The notes: generated from the letters alone by a model not told the origin. A stretch of DNA of 32,631 nt from Oscillospiraceae bacterium (GCA_020024185.1 JAHHUD010000013.1:1-32631), one strand, 5' to 3'. Counted from the stretch's first letter, positions 15,043 through 23,501 are shown. A program made the numbers and translations.

Positions 15043-15606
15043 TTATTTTAGATTTTTTATGGCGTAAATCATATTTTCAATACCTTCTTGTACATCGCAA
15101 AGATTACTTGTTTTTCTAAAAGCCGGTGTATAGTATATTTTTCTTTTTGTATCACAGCAGAATTCTTTAGCTAAAAGCATTTCACATTCACCTTTCAACA
15201 AATCATTTTCTATAATACACCTAAGAAAATCAATTCCTGCACACATAGTTGCAATAGGTTTTCCTTTTTCAACAAAAGAAAGTACTAATTTTTGAACTGA
15301 TTTATTATTTCTGTAATTATTTACAAGTCCAATTCCTCCGGGAATTATTAAACAGTCAAAATAATCTGTATCAACGCTATCTAATTTGATAATTTTTCCT
15401 CTACCAATGCGAGCAGATTCAACCAACACATTTCTTTTGATATCTTGACTTTCCGAAATATGATTTACAGATAACATATCTATATCATCTGCTACCGGTT
15501 GATATTTACAGTTATATTTATCCAGTGCAGTATATGTTAAAACTGTTTCTTCAATACAAGAACCATCTCCCAGTCCGCAACCTGCTAACAACACCAAACA
15601 ATTCAT
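15043..15606 (-). CDS. ElbB-like DJ-1/PfpI superfamily protein
   Basis: This 187-residue protein belongs to the class I glutamine amidotransferase-like (DJ-1/PfpI) superfamily and most resembles ElbB, a glyoxalase-like protein of unclear cellular role. Matching blocks are GCGLGDGSCIEETVLTY at the N-terminus, RNVLVESARIGRGKI (about residues 60-74), DCLIIPGGIGLVNN, the nucleophile elbow ATMCAGI with the candidate catalytic Cys, and YYTPAF near the end. It is about 30 residues shorter than E. coli ElbB, having a reduced C-terminal part. It stands alone; its ribosome binding site is AGAGGAA. Function cannot be given beyond the fold. Confidence 0.8.
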   Translation of the reverse strand: MNCLVLLAGCGLGDGSCIEETVLTYTALDKYNCKYQPVADDIDMLSVNHISESQDIKRNVLVESARIGRGKIIKLDSVDTDYFDCLIIPGGIGLVNNYRNNKSVQKLVLSFVEKGKPIATMCAGIDFLRCIIENDLLKGECEMLLAKEFCCDTKRKIYYTPAFRKTSNLCDVQEGIENMIYAIKNLK

Positions 15607-15735
15607 TAGATACTTTCCTCTCTCTTTATATCATTATACAATTTTATTATAAACTAATAATACCATATTATATGCAATATTAAAAATATAAAGAGTAAAT
15701 TTATAATTATTTATATAATATTTTATACAATAAAA

Positions 15736-15766
15736 ACAGCAACACTTCATACAGAAATGTTGCTGT
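15736..15766 (-). terminator. Intrinsic terminator after the symporter gene
   Basis: Outer arms ACAGCAACA (15736-15744) and TGTTGCTGT (15758-15766) are perfect. The inner TTC/GAA bases extend the stem, and TTTTTATTG follows on the minus strand. It ends the transcription unit of the symporter. Confidence 0.8.
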
Positions 15767-15796
15767 CAATTTAATCTAATTTAAACACTTAAATAA

Positions 15797-16984
15797 TTAA
15801 GCTTTTGTTGTCTTTTTACCGAAAAGAGCATCAACGATAATAGCAATAGCACCGTCACCTGTAACGTTACATGCTGTACCGAAAGAGTCTTGAGCAAGGT
15901 AAAGAGCAATCATCAAAGAAAGTTGAACTTCGCTGAAGCCAAGCATTGATTCCAAAAGACCAAGAGCTGCCATAACAGCACCACCAGGAACGCCAGGAGC
16001 AGCAACCATTGTTACACCAAGCATAAGAATGAATGGGAACATTGTACCAAAGCTTGCAGCCATACCAGACATCATCATGATAGCCATAGAACAGCATGTC
16101 AATGTGATTGTAGAACCTGAAAGGTGAATTGTTGCACAAAGTGGAACAACAAAGTCTGCGATTTCTGCAGAAACACCGTTAACTTTTGTCTGAGCAAGTG
16201 TAACTGGGATTGTTGCAGCAGAAGACTGTGTACCAATAGCTGTCATGTAAGATGGAATCATGTTTTTGATGCAAACAAATGGGTTTTTGCCAGCAAGAGT
16301 ACCACCGATAACGTATTGAAGTAAAATAATTATAAAGTGAAGTATAATAACGATAGCAAATACTTTTGCAAATGTTGACATAATAACTGCAACTGTACCA
16401 GCGTATGTAAGGTTACAGAAAATACCCATTACGTGGAGTGGCAAAAGTGGGATAATGATGTTTGCAATAACTTTTGAAATGATTTCTTGGAATTCATTGA
16501 AGATTTTTTTAAGACCTTCTGCTTTTGTTACAGCGATACCAAGACCAAGTACGAAAGCTAAGATTAAAGCAGACATAACGCCCATGATTGCAGGCATTTC
16601 AACTGTAAAGTAACCGCCAAGTGTTGTGTGTTCTGGGTTATCAAATACGTTTTGGAATGCAGAACCATCTGTAAGAATCATTGGGAACAAGAATGTTGCT
16701 GTAAGAAATGCCAATGTACCAGCACATACTGTTGAGAGGTAAGCAATACCAGCTGTTGAAGCAAGTGTTTTACCTGCGCCATTACCAAGGTCTGCAATAC
16801 CTGGAACGATAAAGCCAACAATAATAAGTGGAATAGCAAAGTTAAGGAACTGACTGAATATACCATTATATGTAGCAAGTATTCTTACAGGAATCTCTGT
16901 TCCCATGTTGTTTGATACAGCACCGATAATAATACCGAGAACGATACCAATGATAAGTTTTGGGAGTAATCCAAGTTTTTTCAT
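15797..16984 (-). CDS. Dicarboxylate/amino acid:cation symporter (DAACS family)
   Basis: The 395-residue membrane protein is a DAACS/SDF-type elevator transporter. It has eight or so long hydrophobic segments, the serine-rich re-entrant loop TQSSAATIPVTL near residue 245, the second re-entrant loop VAAPGVPGGAVMAALG, and the cation/substrate site CNVTGDGAIA near residue 375 (N and D conserved). The family moves glutamate, aspartate, serine, threonine or dicarboxylates with Na+ or H+. Since it lies directly after ilvA in the same direction (105-base gap), uptake of threonine or serine is the most likely role; that is inference. Its ribosome binding site is AAAGG. Confidence 0.9.
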   Translation of the reverse strand: MKKLGLLPKLIIGIVLGIIIGAVSNNMGTEIPVRILATYNGIFSQFLNFAIPLIIVGFIVPGIADLGNGAGKTLASTAGIAYLSTVCAGTLAFLTATFLFPMILTDGSAFQNVFDNPEHTTLGGYFTVEMPAIMGVMSALILAFVLGLGIAVTKAEGLKKIFNEFQEIISKVIANIIIPLLPLHVMGIFCNLTYAGTVAVIMSTFAKVFAIVIILHFIIILLQYVIGGTLAGKNPFVCIKNMIPSYMTAIGTQSSAATIPVTLAQTKVNGVSAEIADFVVPLCATIHLSGSTITLTCCSMAIMMMSGMAASFGTMFPFILMLGVTMVAAPGVPGGAVMAALGLLESMLGFSEVQLSLMIALYLAQDSFGTACNVTGDGAIAIIVDALFGKKTTKA

Positions 16985-17089
16985 GATTTTTCTAACCTTT
17001 CCATTGTGAATAAAAAATGTGTTTATCTATATTTACTGAGGATTTAAGCTCATTTATCCCCAATTAATATACTAAAATTTAACAAGCAC

Positions 17090-18286
17090 TTATCTGATAT
17101 GTTTATAACCGTTTTCTGCAAGAAGTGCATAAAGTTCATCTTTGTGTGCTTTGTCTCTTGTTTCAACTGTAACTCTTACAACACAGCTTGTAATAGCACA
17201 ATTTGTTGTGTTTCTGATATGATTTACTTCAAGAATATTTGCACCGTTTGAAGACACAAGTTCAAGAAGTTTTACAAGATTGCCAGGTTTATCAGAAACT
17301 TCTGTACAGATTTCTGTAATTCTGTCTGTTGCTGTCAATGCTTTTGTGATAAGTTTTGTCTGCATACCTACGTCAACGTTACCACCAGAAACCATACATA
17401 CGATATTTTTATATTTGCTTACATCAACTTTACCACTCATAACAGCTGCTGTTGGCATTGCACCAGCACCTTCTGCTGAGATTTTGTTTCTTTCAAGCAA
17501 TGTGAGCATTGCAATTGCAATTGCTTCTTCACTTACTGTAACAACATCGTCCAAATATTTTTTACATACTTCAAATGTTTTATCACCAGGTGCTTTAACT
17601 GCACAGCCGTCAGCAATTGTGTTACATGTTTCTGTTGTTCCAAGAACACCACTTCTGATACTGTTAACCATTGCAGAAGCTTCGTCTGCCTGTACGCCGA
17701 TTACTTTACATTCTGGTTTAAGTTGTTTGATTGCATAAGAGATACCAGCAGCAATACCGCCACCACCAATTGGTACGATAACACAATCTACATCTGGGAG
17801 TTGTTCAAGGATTTCAAGACCAATAGTACCTTGACCTGCCATTACATATTCATCATTATATGGATGAGCAAATGTGTAGCCGTGTTCTTTTTGAAGTTCC
17901 AAAGCTTTTGCATATGCATCATCATATACACCAGGAACAAGAACAACTTCTGCACCGTAACCTCTTGTTGCTTCAACTTTTGCAAGTGGAGCAGAAGCAG
18001 GCATACAAATAATAGATTTTACGCCTTGGCTTGTTGCTGAAAGAGCAACACCTTGTGCGTGGTTACCAGCGGAACAAGCAATAACACCTGCTGCTTTTTC
18101 TGCTTGTGTAAGTTTGGAAATTTTGTATGCAGCGCCACGAAGTTTAAAAGAACCTGTTTTCTGCAAGTTTTCGCATTTGATGTAAACGTTTTCTGCTACT
18201 TTTGGAGCGTGAAGAACAGGTGTGTAAACTGCACCAGCTGCTTTAACAACTTCATGAGCTTCTTTGATCATGTCCATGTTAATCAT
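17090..18286 (-). CDS. ilvA: Threonine ammonia-lyase (threonine dehydratase) with ACT domain
   Basis: This 398-residue PLP enzyme converts threonine to 2-oxobutanoate and ammonia, and often serine to pyruvate. The PLP lysine is K48 in KTGSFKLRGA; the phosphate-binding GGGGIAAG loop lies near residue 175; and SAGNHAQGVA is present. A single ACT domain occupies about residues 325-398 (VSDKPGNLVKLLELV...NHIRNT). The single ACT domain and about 400-residue length fit the short IlvA/TdcB-like type found in Clostridia, not the 500-residue two-ACT E. coli IlvA. No other ilv gene is near, and the transporter downstream suggests a catabolic role. GGAGG precedes the ATG. Confidence 0.95.
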   Translation of the reverse strand: MINMDMIKEAHEVVKAAGAVYTPVLHAPKVAENVYIKCENLQKTGSFKLRGAAYKISKLTQAEKAAGVIACSAGNHAQGVALSATSQGVKSIICMPASAPLAKVEATRGYGAEVVLVPGVYDDAYAKALELQKEHGYTFAHPYNDEYVMAGQGTIGLEILEQLPDVDCVIVPIGGGGIAAGISYAIKQLKPECKVIGVQADEASAMVNSIRSGVLGTTETCNTIADGCAVKAPGDKTFEVCKKYLDDVVTVSEEAIAIAMLTLLERNKISAEGAGAMPTAAVMSGKVDVSKYKNIVCMVSGGNVDVGMQTKLITKALTATDRITEICTEVSDKPGNLVKLLELVSSNGANILEVNHIRNTTNCAITSCVVRVTVETRDKAHKDELYALLAENGYKHIR

Positions 18287-18428
18287 GATAGTAATTCCTC
18301 CGGAAATTTATATGTTTTTGTTTGTTTTGCACAACTTGTTTTCCTGTCAGCAACAACTGTACCTTGTATAAAGTCATTCAAAAAAATTATATCTTTAAAT
18401 AGCCTCTAAAGCACATTTTGACCTTCAG

Positions 18429-18448
18429 TAAAATACAATTGTATTTTA
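18429..18448. promoter_or_regulatory. 20-bp perfect palindrome upstream of ilvA (candidate operator)
   Basis: TAAAATACAATTGTATTTTA reads identically on both strands. It lies upstream of ilvA and contains a TACAAT that could serve as a -10 box, so a bound dimeric regulator would block transcription. It does not match the CodY box. An adjacent AATTTA/TAAATT pair (18458-18473) adds weaker symmetry. The regulator is unknown. Confidence 0.45.
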
Positions 18449-18781
18449 TTATGTACAATTTATTTATAAATTATGAACAAACTGTTTCTAATACTTAAAA
18501 TTATACCATAAAAGACATCTGATGCAACTCTTTTTTTGTAATATTTAATCATCATGTATTTTTGTATCTAAATAAAAAATCTGCTTAATATAGCTAAAAG
18601 TTATAGATTTTACATTTTAAACACAGTAAACTACCAGTTTGTAGGGTTATACATAAAATATTTTTATAATACAAATTTTATGTTTTGTTTATGTTGCTAA
18701 AAATGTTTGTAGTAATTTCTACATATTGCCCAATTTGCCATTTTAAGAATATATAGCTATTATTTTTTGTATATAAATATA

Positions 18782-18813
18782 AAAAAACGGTTATTATTTA
18801 ATAACCGTTTTTT
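18782..18813 (-). terminator. Intrinsic terminator after trpS
   Basis: A 14-bp perfect stem (18782-18795 with 18800-18813, core ACGGTTATT) has a four-base loop and A/T tracts on both sides. It starts 12 bases past the trpS stop and can work in both directions. Confidence 0.9.
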
Positions 18814-18825
18814 ATGTTTTATTTA

Positions 18826-19827
18826 TTAAAATTGTGCAAATCCAACTTTTTTATAAACTTTATTTAAAATTTTATTTGCTTGATATTGTGCCTTTTGTGC
18901 TCCCTCTTTAAGCACAGTTTCTATATAAGCTTTATCTGACAACAATCTTGCATATTCATCTTGTATAGGTTTAAGCGTATCAATAACACTTTCTGCAACT
19001 GCTGTTTTAAACACGCCATAACCTTGACCATCAAATTCTTTTTCTATTTCTTCAAAATCTTTTCCAGTCATAACAGAGTAAATTCCCATAAGGTTTGATA
19101 TACCTGGTTTTTCTGTTGTATCATACTTCACAACACCTTCGCTATCTGTAACAGCACCTTTAAATTTTTTCAAAATCACATCAGGTGTATCTGTGAGAAC
19201 TACATAACTCTTTTCATTTGTATCAGATTTCGACATTTTCTTTGTAGGTTCTTGCAAGCTCATAACCCTTGCGCCTACTTTTGGTATAAATGGTTCTGGC
19301 AAAACAAATGTATCGCTGTATGCGTTGTTAAAGCGTTGTGCTATATTTCTTGCAAGCTCAACGTGTTGTTTTTGGTCTGCCCCAACCGGAACTAAATCTG
19401 CATTATAAAGCAAAATATCTGCTGCCATCAAAACCGGATAGGTAAAAAGCCCTGTATTGATATTATCTGCGTGTTTGGAACTTTTATCTTTAAATTGTGT
19501 CATTCTGCCAAGTTCTCCATATTGTGTATTACAACTGAGAACCCAAGACAATTGAGAATGCTGTGGCACATGACTTTGAACAAACATCATTGATTTTTGT
19601 GGGTCAATGCCTGTTGCCAAAAGCATCGCAGCAGATTCGTATGTTTTCTTTCTAAGCTCTGCCGGTGTTTGTCTTACTGTAATCGCATGTTGGTCAACAA
19701 CACAATAAATACAATCGTATTCTTCCTGAAGCAAAGGCCAGTTGCGTACAGCTCCTATATAGTTTCCTAATGTAAATGTCCCTGTTGGCTGTATGCCACT
19801 AAATACACGTTTTTTATGTGTTTCCAT
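18826..19827 (-). CDS. trpS: Tryptophanyl-tRNA synthetase
   Basis: The 333-residue class I synthetase activates tryptophan and charges tRNA-Trp. The HIGH-like motif is T-L-G-N at residues 19-22 in GIQPTGTFTLGNYIGA, and the KMSKS loop is KKMSKSD near residue 197. DQHAIT, MFVQSHVPQHSQLSWVL and PVLMAADILLYNADLVPVGADQKQHVEL are strongly conserved TrpRS blocks. Length is normal. AGAGGAA precedes the ATG. Unlike pheST and ileS it has no T-box; only 48 bases separate it from the aminotransferase gene upstream, so it may be read from the lrp promoter. Confidence 0.98.
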   Translation of the reverse strand: METHKKRVFSGIQPTGTFTLGNYIGAVRNWPLLQEEYDCIYCVVDQHAITVRQTPAELRKKTYESAAMLLATGIDPQKSMMFVQSHVPQHSQLSWVLSCNTQYGELGRMTQFKDKSSKHADNINTGLFTYPVLMAADILLYNADLVPVGADQKQHVELARNIAQRFNNAYSDTFVLPEPFIPKVGARVMSLQEPTKKMSKSDTNEKSYVVLTDTPDVILKKFKGAVTDSEGVVKYDTTEKPGISNLMGIYSVMTGKDFEEIEKEFDGQGYGVFKTAVAESVIDTLKPIQDEYARLLSDKAYIETVLKEGAQKAQYQANKILNKVYKKVGFAQF

Positions 19828-19875
19828 TTTATGCTTCCTCTCTTTCTTTATATAATATATATTATAATACTATAT

Positions 19876-21057
19876 TTATAGTATTTTTCCAGTGTTAATT
19901 TCTTTTACAAATTCACTTATGCGTTTTATTGCCTCTTCTATATGATTTATAGAATAAGAATAACTAATACGCACAAAGCCTTCACCTGCGTCCCCAAATG
20001 CCGTGCCTGGCACAACAACAACTTTTTTTGAATACATCAGCTTTTCGCAAAATTCTTCACTTGACATTCCTGTGCCTCGTATATCTGCAAACGCATAAAA
20101 TGTACCTTCGGCATCATAACAATCAAGCCCAATTCTTTTAAGTTCACTTATAAGAAATTTACGCCTCATATTATACTGGCTTCTCATATCTTCAACAGCA
20201 TCATCACAACTGCTCAAAGCAACAATTGCTGCATATTGGCTTGTTGTTGGTGCAGACATTATACCATACTGATGTATTTTAAGCATTTGCTGTAAAATTG
20301 GAGTAGGGCCACAAGCATAACCAAGACGCCAACCTGTCATAGCATGAGCTTTTGAAAACCCATTTATAAGTATTGTTCTTTCTTTCATATCTGGCAAAGA
20401 GGCAATACTTACATGACGATTATCTCCGTATGTAAGTTCTGCATAGATTTCATCAGACATTATAAGAATATCTGTTTCACGAATAACCTCTGCAATTTCT
20501 TCTAAATGTTCTTTTCTCATAACTGCACCAGTTGGGTTTGACGGATACGGCAAAACAAGCATTTTTGTTTTTTCTGTTATAGCATTTTTAAGTTCCTGTG
20601 CTGTTATACGAAATGAGTTTTCTGCCTTTGTGTTAATTGGCACAACTGTTGCACCGGCAAGTCTTGCCATAGGTCCATAACTTACATAGCTCGGAAAAGG
20701 CACAATAACTTCATCACCTGGACAAAGAACAGCTCTCATACATGCGTCAATACCTTCACTACCACCAACTGTAATCATAACTTCATCAGTTATGTATTCA
20801 AGGTCAAAGCGACGCTTTAAATATTTACATATTTCTTCTCTCAATGGCATAAGTCCGCTGTTTGAAGTGTAAAATGTTCTGCCTTTTTCCAAGCTTTCAA
20901 TACCTGCCTGTCTGATTGCCCATGGTGTCTTAAAGTCTGGCTCTCCAACACCAAGCACAATACAGTCTTCCATAGTAGTTGCCATATCAAAAAAGCGTCT
21001 TATTCCTGAGGGTTTTTCATTAACTATTGTAGGATTTAATAACTTATTATAGTCCAT
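19876..21057 (-). CDS. Class I/II PLP-dependent aminotransferase
   Basis: This 393-residue fold-type I aminotransferase has YPSNPTGAV with the conserved Asn, IMSDEIYAELTYG with the Asp that binds the PLP ring nitrogen, the PLP lysine in INGFSKAHAMTGWRLGYACG, and a C-terminal FVRISYSYS arginine that binds the substrate carboxylate. It resembles the aspartate/aromatic group of the PatA/AspC type; exact substrate cannot be read. Its ATG shares one base with the stop codon of the preceding Lrp-type gene (TAATG), so the two are translationally coupled. This arrangement is common in Clostridia and suggests that the regulator senses an amino acid handled by the enzyme. Confidence 0.93.
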   Translation of the reverse strand: MDYNKLLNPTIVNEKPSGIRRFFDMATTMEDCIVLGVGEPDFKTPWAIRQAGIESLEKGRTFYTSNSGLMPLREEICKYLKRRFDLEYITDEVMITVGGSEGIDACMRAVLCPGDEVIVPFPSYVSYGPMARLAGATVVPINTKAENSFRITAQELKNAITEKTKMLVLPYPSNPTGAVMRKEHLEEIAEVIRETDILIMSDEIYAELTYGDNRHVSIASLPDMKERTILINGFSKAHAMTGWRLGYACGPTPILQQMLKIHQYGIMSAPTTSQYAAIVALSSCDDAVEDMRSQYNMRRKFLISELKRIGLDCYDAEGTFYAFADIRGTGMSSEEFCEKLMYSKKVVVVPGTAFGDAGEGFVRISYSYSINHIEEAIKRISEFVKEINTGKIL

Positions 21058-21536
21058 TACAGAAAATCAAATCCCCTTTCGTCTTTATTGCTATCAACAA
21101 AAGGAACTCCACTTACTTTGTATGAACGCAATACAAAATTTGTTTTTGTACCATAAACATCATCAAGCGGTGATAGTCTCTGTGCAACAAGCATTGCAAT
21201 TTCTTGAAATGTTTTTGCTTTTATTTCAACAAGAAGGTCATACCCTCCACTTATAAGTGTTACAGCTTCCACTTCATCCATATTTGAAATAACCTGAGCA
21301 ATTTCTTCAAATCCTCTGCCTTTTTTTGGAGTAACTCTCAATTCTATAAGAGCTCTTACATGATTTTGGCTTACTTTATCCCAATCTATAAGAGCACGAT
21401 ATCCTTTTATAATTCCATCTTTTTTAAACTTTTCAATCGCATCTTCCACTTGTTTTTCTGTCATATCAAGCATTGATGCAAGCTGTTTTGGAGTAAGATG
21501 TGGTTGTTTTTCTATAAGTTTCAATAATTCTTCCAT
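21057..21536 (-). CDS. Lrp/AsnC family transcriptional regulator
   Basis: The 159-residue product has an N-terminal winged helix-turn-helix (about residues 1-60, KQLASMLDMTEKQVEDAIEKFKKDGIIKGYRALIDWDKV) and a C-terminal RAM/AsnC ligand-binding alpha-beta sandwich (ALIELRVTPKKGRGFEEIAQVISNMDEVEAVTLISGGYDLLVEI). I chose the ATG encoding MEELLK because GAGGGG lies six bases ahead; an upstream in-frame ATG falls inside the operator repeat. It is followed with a one-base overlap by an aminotransferase gene. The promoter carries a long inverted repeat, as expected if the protein controls its own operon. Confidence 0.93.
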   Translation of the reverse strand: MEELLKLIEKQPHLTPKQLASMLDMTEKQVEDAIEKFKKDGIIKGYRALIDWDKVSQNHVRALIELRVTPKKGRGFEEIAQVISNMDEVEAVTLISGGYDLLVEIKAKTFQEIAMLVAQRLSPLDDVYGTKTNFVLRSYKVSGVPFVDSNKDERGFDFL

Positions 21537-21554
21537 AATAATCCCCTCAGCTAT

Positions 21555-21592
21555 AATATATAAATGATTACACATTTTATCATTTATATATT
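21555..21592. promoter_or_regulatory. 14-bp perfect inverted repeat over the lrp promoter (candidate operator)
   Basis: Arms 21555-21568 (AATATATAAATGAT) and 21579-21592 (its exact reverse complement) are separated by 10 bases. The spacer holds most of the -10 box of the lrp-aminotransferase promoter and the right arm fills the region between -10 and -35. A dimer bound here would block RNA polymerase. The same sequence could also form a hairpin, but the predicted transcript starts inside it. Confidence 0.65.
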
Positions 21593-21602
21593 TTTTTTAC
21601 AA
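21574..21602 (-). promoter_or_regulatory. SigA-type promoter of the lrp-aminotransferase operon
   Basis: On the minus strand TTGTAA (21597-21602) and TAAAAT (21574-21579) are 17 bases apart, 37 bases before the lrp start codon and overlapped by the inverted repeat. Confidence 0.65.
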
Positions 21603-21629
21603 CTGTATATCCAACATTATATATCCCGA

Positions 21630-21659
21630 TTGTATTTGATAATATTTTTGTGATACAAT
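21630..21659 (+). promoter_or_regulatory. Promoter of nadE
   Basis: TTGTAT (21630-21635) and TACAAT (21654-21659) are 18 bases apart; the -10 box is preceded by TGA, forming an extended -10. It is divergent from the lrp promoter, about 30 bases away, so a regulator bound between them could affect both. Confidence 0.55.
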
Positions 21660-21689
21660 TATAACAATAAAAACTGATGTGAGGCAGAT

Positions 21690-23375
21690 ATGAAAATTTA
21701 TATTGCAAACTTTGAAGTAAAACCTATGAACATCTCTTTCAATATTCAAAAAGCTATACATCAACTTGATTTAGCTGTTGAAAAAGGTGCAGATACTGTT
21801 GTTTTTCCAAAAGGATTTTTATTCGGTGCTGAAACAGGCATTTTAAAAAATGCCCAATGGGCAAAAAATGAATACAATAAAAATATTGATATACTTTTTG
21901 AAAAAGCAGTTGAGCTTAATCTTAATGTAATATGCGATATTGCAACTGATACAGATTTTAAATCAGTATATTTTTCTGATAAAAATATCTCTATTAAAGA
22001 TAGCTGTAAAATAAACAATATTAATATTTTCTGTGCAAATAACAGCAATATATTGTTTAAAAATATGCACAAACTTGCAAAAGCATATGATGTTATAATT
22101 ATTAATTGGATGGAAAAGACTGTTGCAGGACAAAAAGATTTATGGCTTAAAGCAATTCAACACGCAAGCAGAGTTTATGGAACAGTTTTTATTATCAATA
22201 CTGCAGGTATGGGATATACAACACACCCTGATTTTTTTGCATGTATGCGTGGAATTATAACTGCAAAAAATACAAATGTTGCAACAGATTATCGCTCTGT
22301 TTTAAATTGTGAAAATATATTTGAAATAGAAAAGCATGACAGAATTATTTTAAAAGATGACACAGACTATTATTCTATAACACAGTTTGATGTTTTCTAT
22401 AATCAAAATCCACTTATACCAACAAATGTAAATGTAAAAAAATATTGCCTTGATTTATTTGATATGCAATCTGCATCGTTGGCAAATAGACTAAAAAACA
22501 TAAACTGCAAAAATGTTGTACTTAATTTAAGTGGTGGTTTAGATTCTACTTTGGCACTTTTAGTATGTGTAAATGCTTTTGATATGCTTGGATTTGACAA
22601 AAATGGCATACATATTGTTACAATGCCGGGATTCGGCACATCTGAAACCACAAAAGGTCTTGCATATGATTTATGCAGATGTATGGAACTTGGACTTCAA
22701 GTTATTGATATTAAAAAAGCTTGTACAGAAGCACTTATGTGTATTGGACACGATACAACTACACCAGATGTGACTTTTGAAAATGTTCAGGCAAGAATGA
22801 GAACTTTAAACGCATTAAACCTTGCAAACAAAATTAACGCAATAATGATTGGCACCGGAGATTTAAGCGAAGAAGCTTTGGGATTTTCAACCTATGGTGG
22901 TGACCATCTTTCAAGCTATAATGTTAACTGCTGTGTATCAAAAACTGTTATACGCACAATGCTTAAATATATTGTTGAGCTTGATTTATTTAAAAATGTA
23001 AAAGAGCCTGTATACAGCATTATAAATATTCCTGTAAGCCCAGAGCTTATCCCATATGGTGGCAGAATTTTACAAAAAACAGAGGATATCCTTGCTCCAT
23101 ATAAGATTATAGATTTCTTTATCTATTGTCTTGTAGTTACAAAAATTACTCCGGAAGAAATTATTCAAAAAGCACAATATATTTTTGAAGGAAAATACAG
23201 CAAACAATATTTGAGAGAAAAACTAAAACTTTTCTATAAAAAATTTAGTGTTGGACAGTTTAAACGTTCTTGCGCTCCGGAATGTGCCAATATAACTCAT
23301 GTAAGTCTTTTGGACAGTAAAACATACTATCCATCTGACGCAAGTGTTGACATATTTTTGCAAAATTTAAAATAA
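21690..23375 (+). CDS. nadE: NAD+ synthetase, glutamine-dependent type with a degenerate amidase domain
   Basis: The 561-residue protein makes NAD+ from deamido-NAD+, ATP and nitrogen. The C-terminal synthetase domain is intact: ATP loop SGGLDS at residues 281-286, MPGFGTSETT, ENVQARMRTLNALNLANK, IGTGDLSEEALGFSTYGGDH and the SYNVNCCVSKT block. The N-terminal nitrilase-like glutaminase domain (about residues 1-260) is odd. The Glu of its FPE motif is Lys (F39-P40-K41); the candidate nucleophile is C115 but in CANNS rather than CEDLW; and the roughly 50 residues that normally carry the catalytic Lys are missing. Normal family length is about 640-680. It may therefore use free ammonia. GAGG precedes the ATG. 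Confidence 0.93.
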   Translation: MKIYIANFEVKPMNISFNIQKAIHQLDLAVEKGADTVVFPKGFLFGAETGILKNAQWAKNEYNKNIDILFEKAVELNLNVICDIATDTDFKSVYFSDKNISIKDSCKINNINIFCANNSNILFKNMHKLAKAYDVIIINWMEKTVAGQKDLWLKAIQHASRVYGTVFIINTAGMGYTTHPDFFACMRGIITAKNTNVATDYRSVLNCENIFEIEKHDRIILKDDTDYYSITQFDVFYNQNPLIPTNVNVKKYCLDLFDMQSASLANRLKNINCKNVVLNLSGGLDSTLALLVCVNAFDMLGFDKNGIHIVTMPGFGTSETTKGLAYDLCRCMELGLQVIDIKKACTEALMCIGHDTTTPDVTFENVQARMRTLNALNLANKINAIMIGTGDLSEEALGFSTYGGDHLSSYNVNCCVSKTVIRTMLKYIVELDLFKNVKEPVYSIINIPVSPELIPYGGRILQKTEDILAPYKIIDFFIYCLVVTKITPEEIIQKAQYIFEGKYSKQYLREKLKLFYKKFSVGQFKRSCAPECANITHVSLLDSKTYYPSDASVDIFLQNLK

Positions 23376-23389
23376 AATACAATAAATAG

Positions 23390-23435
23390 AAATACAGAAT
23401 AGACATTTATATAAAAAAATGTTTATTCTGTATTT
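23390..23435 (+). terminator. Intrinsic terminator after nadE
   Basis: Arms AAATACAGAATA (23390-23401) and TATTCTGTATTT (23424-23435) are perfect, and the stem extends inward with GACAT/ATGTT (one wobble). A T-rich run follows. It lies 15 bases past the nadE stop codon. Confidence 0.8.
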
Positions 23436-23501
23436 TATTGCATATAATATCTGCAAGCTTAAATAAATTTTAAGTATTTTCTGAAAGGATTGATAAAAAG
23501 T

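Larger units (their letters stand above)
18287..18825. other. Gene-free stretch between trpS and ilvA
   Basis: About 540 bases hold no convincing gene on either strand. On the ilvA side a 20-bp palindrome lies 143 bases upstream of the start codon. On the trpS side is the trpS terminator. The 18500-18780 part is very AT-rich; I see no RNA motif, tRNA or clear promoter in it. Confidence 0.6.

Noticed and set aside
17280..17738. A 152-codon open frame on the plus strand
   Set aside because: It lies wholly antisense to ilvA, has no ribosome binding site and encodes a low-complexity hydrophobic sequence; it is a shadow of the real gene's codon bias.
18287..18825. Possible hidden small gene or riboswitch upstream of ilvA
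   Set aside because: No frame with a ribosome binding site and no T-box or other recognisable RNA motif is present; only the palindrome and the trpS terminator stand out.
19866..19885. AATACTATA-TT-TATAGTATT inverted repeat at the aminotransferase stop codon
   Set aside because: The stem is all but GC-free and lacks a clear T tract, so I do not call it a terminator or an operator; chance symmetry is likely in such AT-rich DNA.
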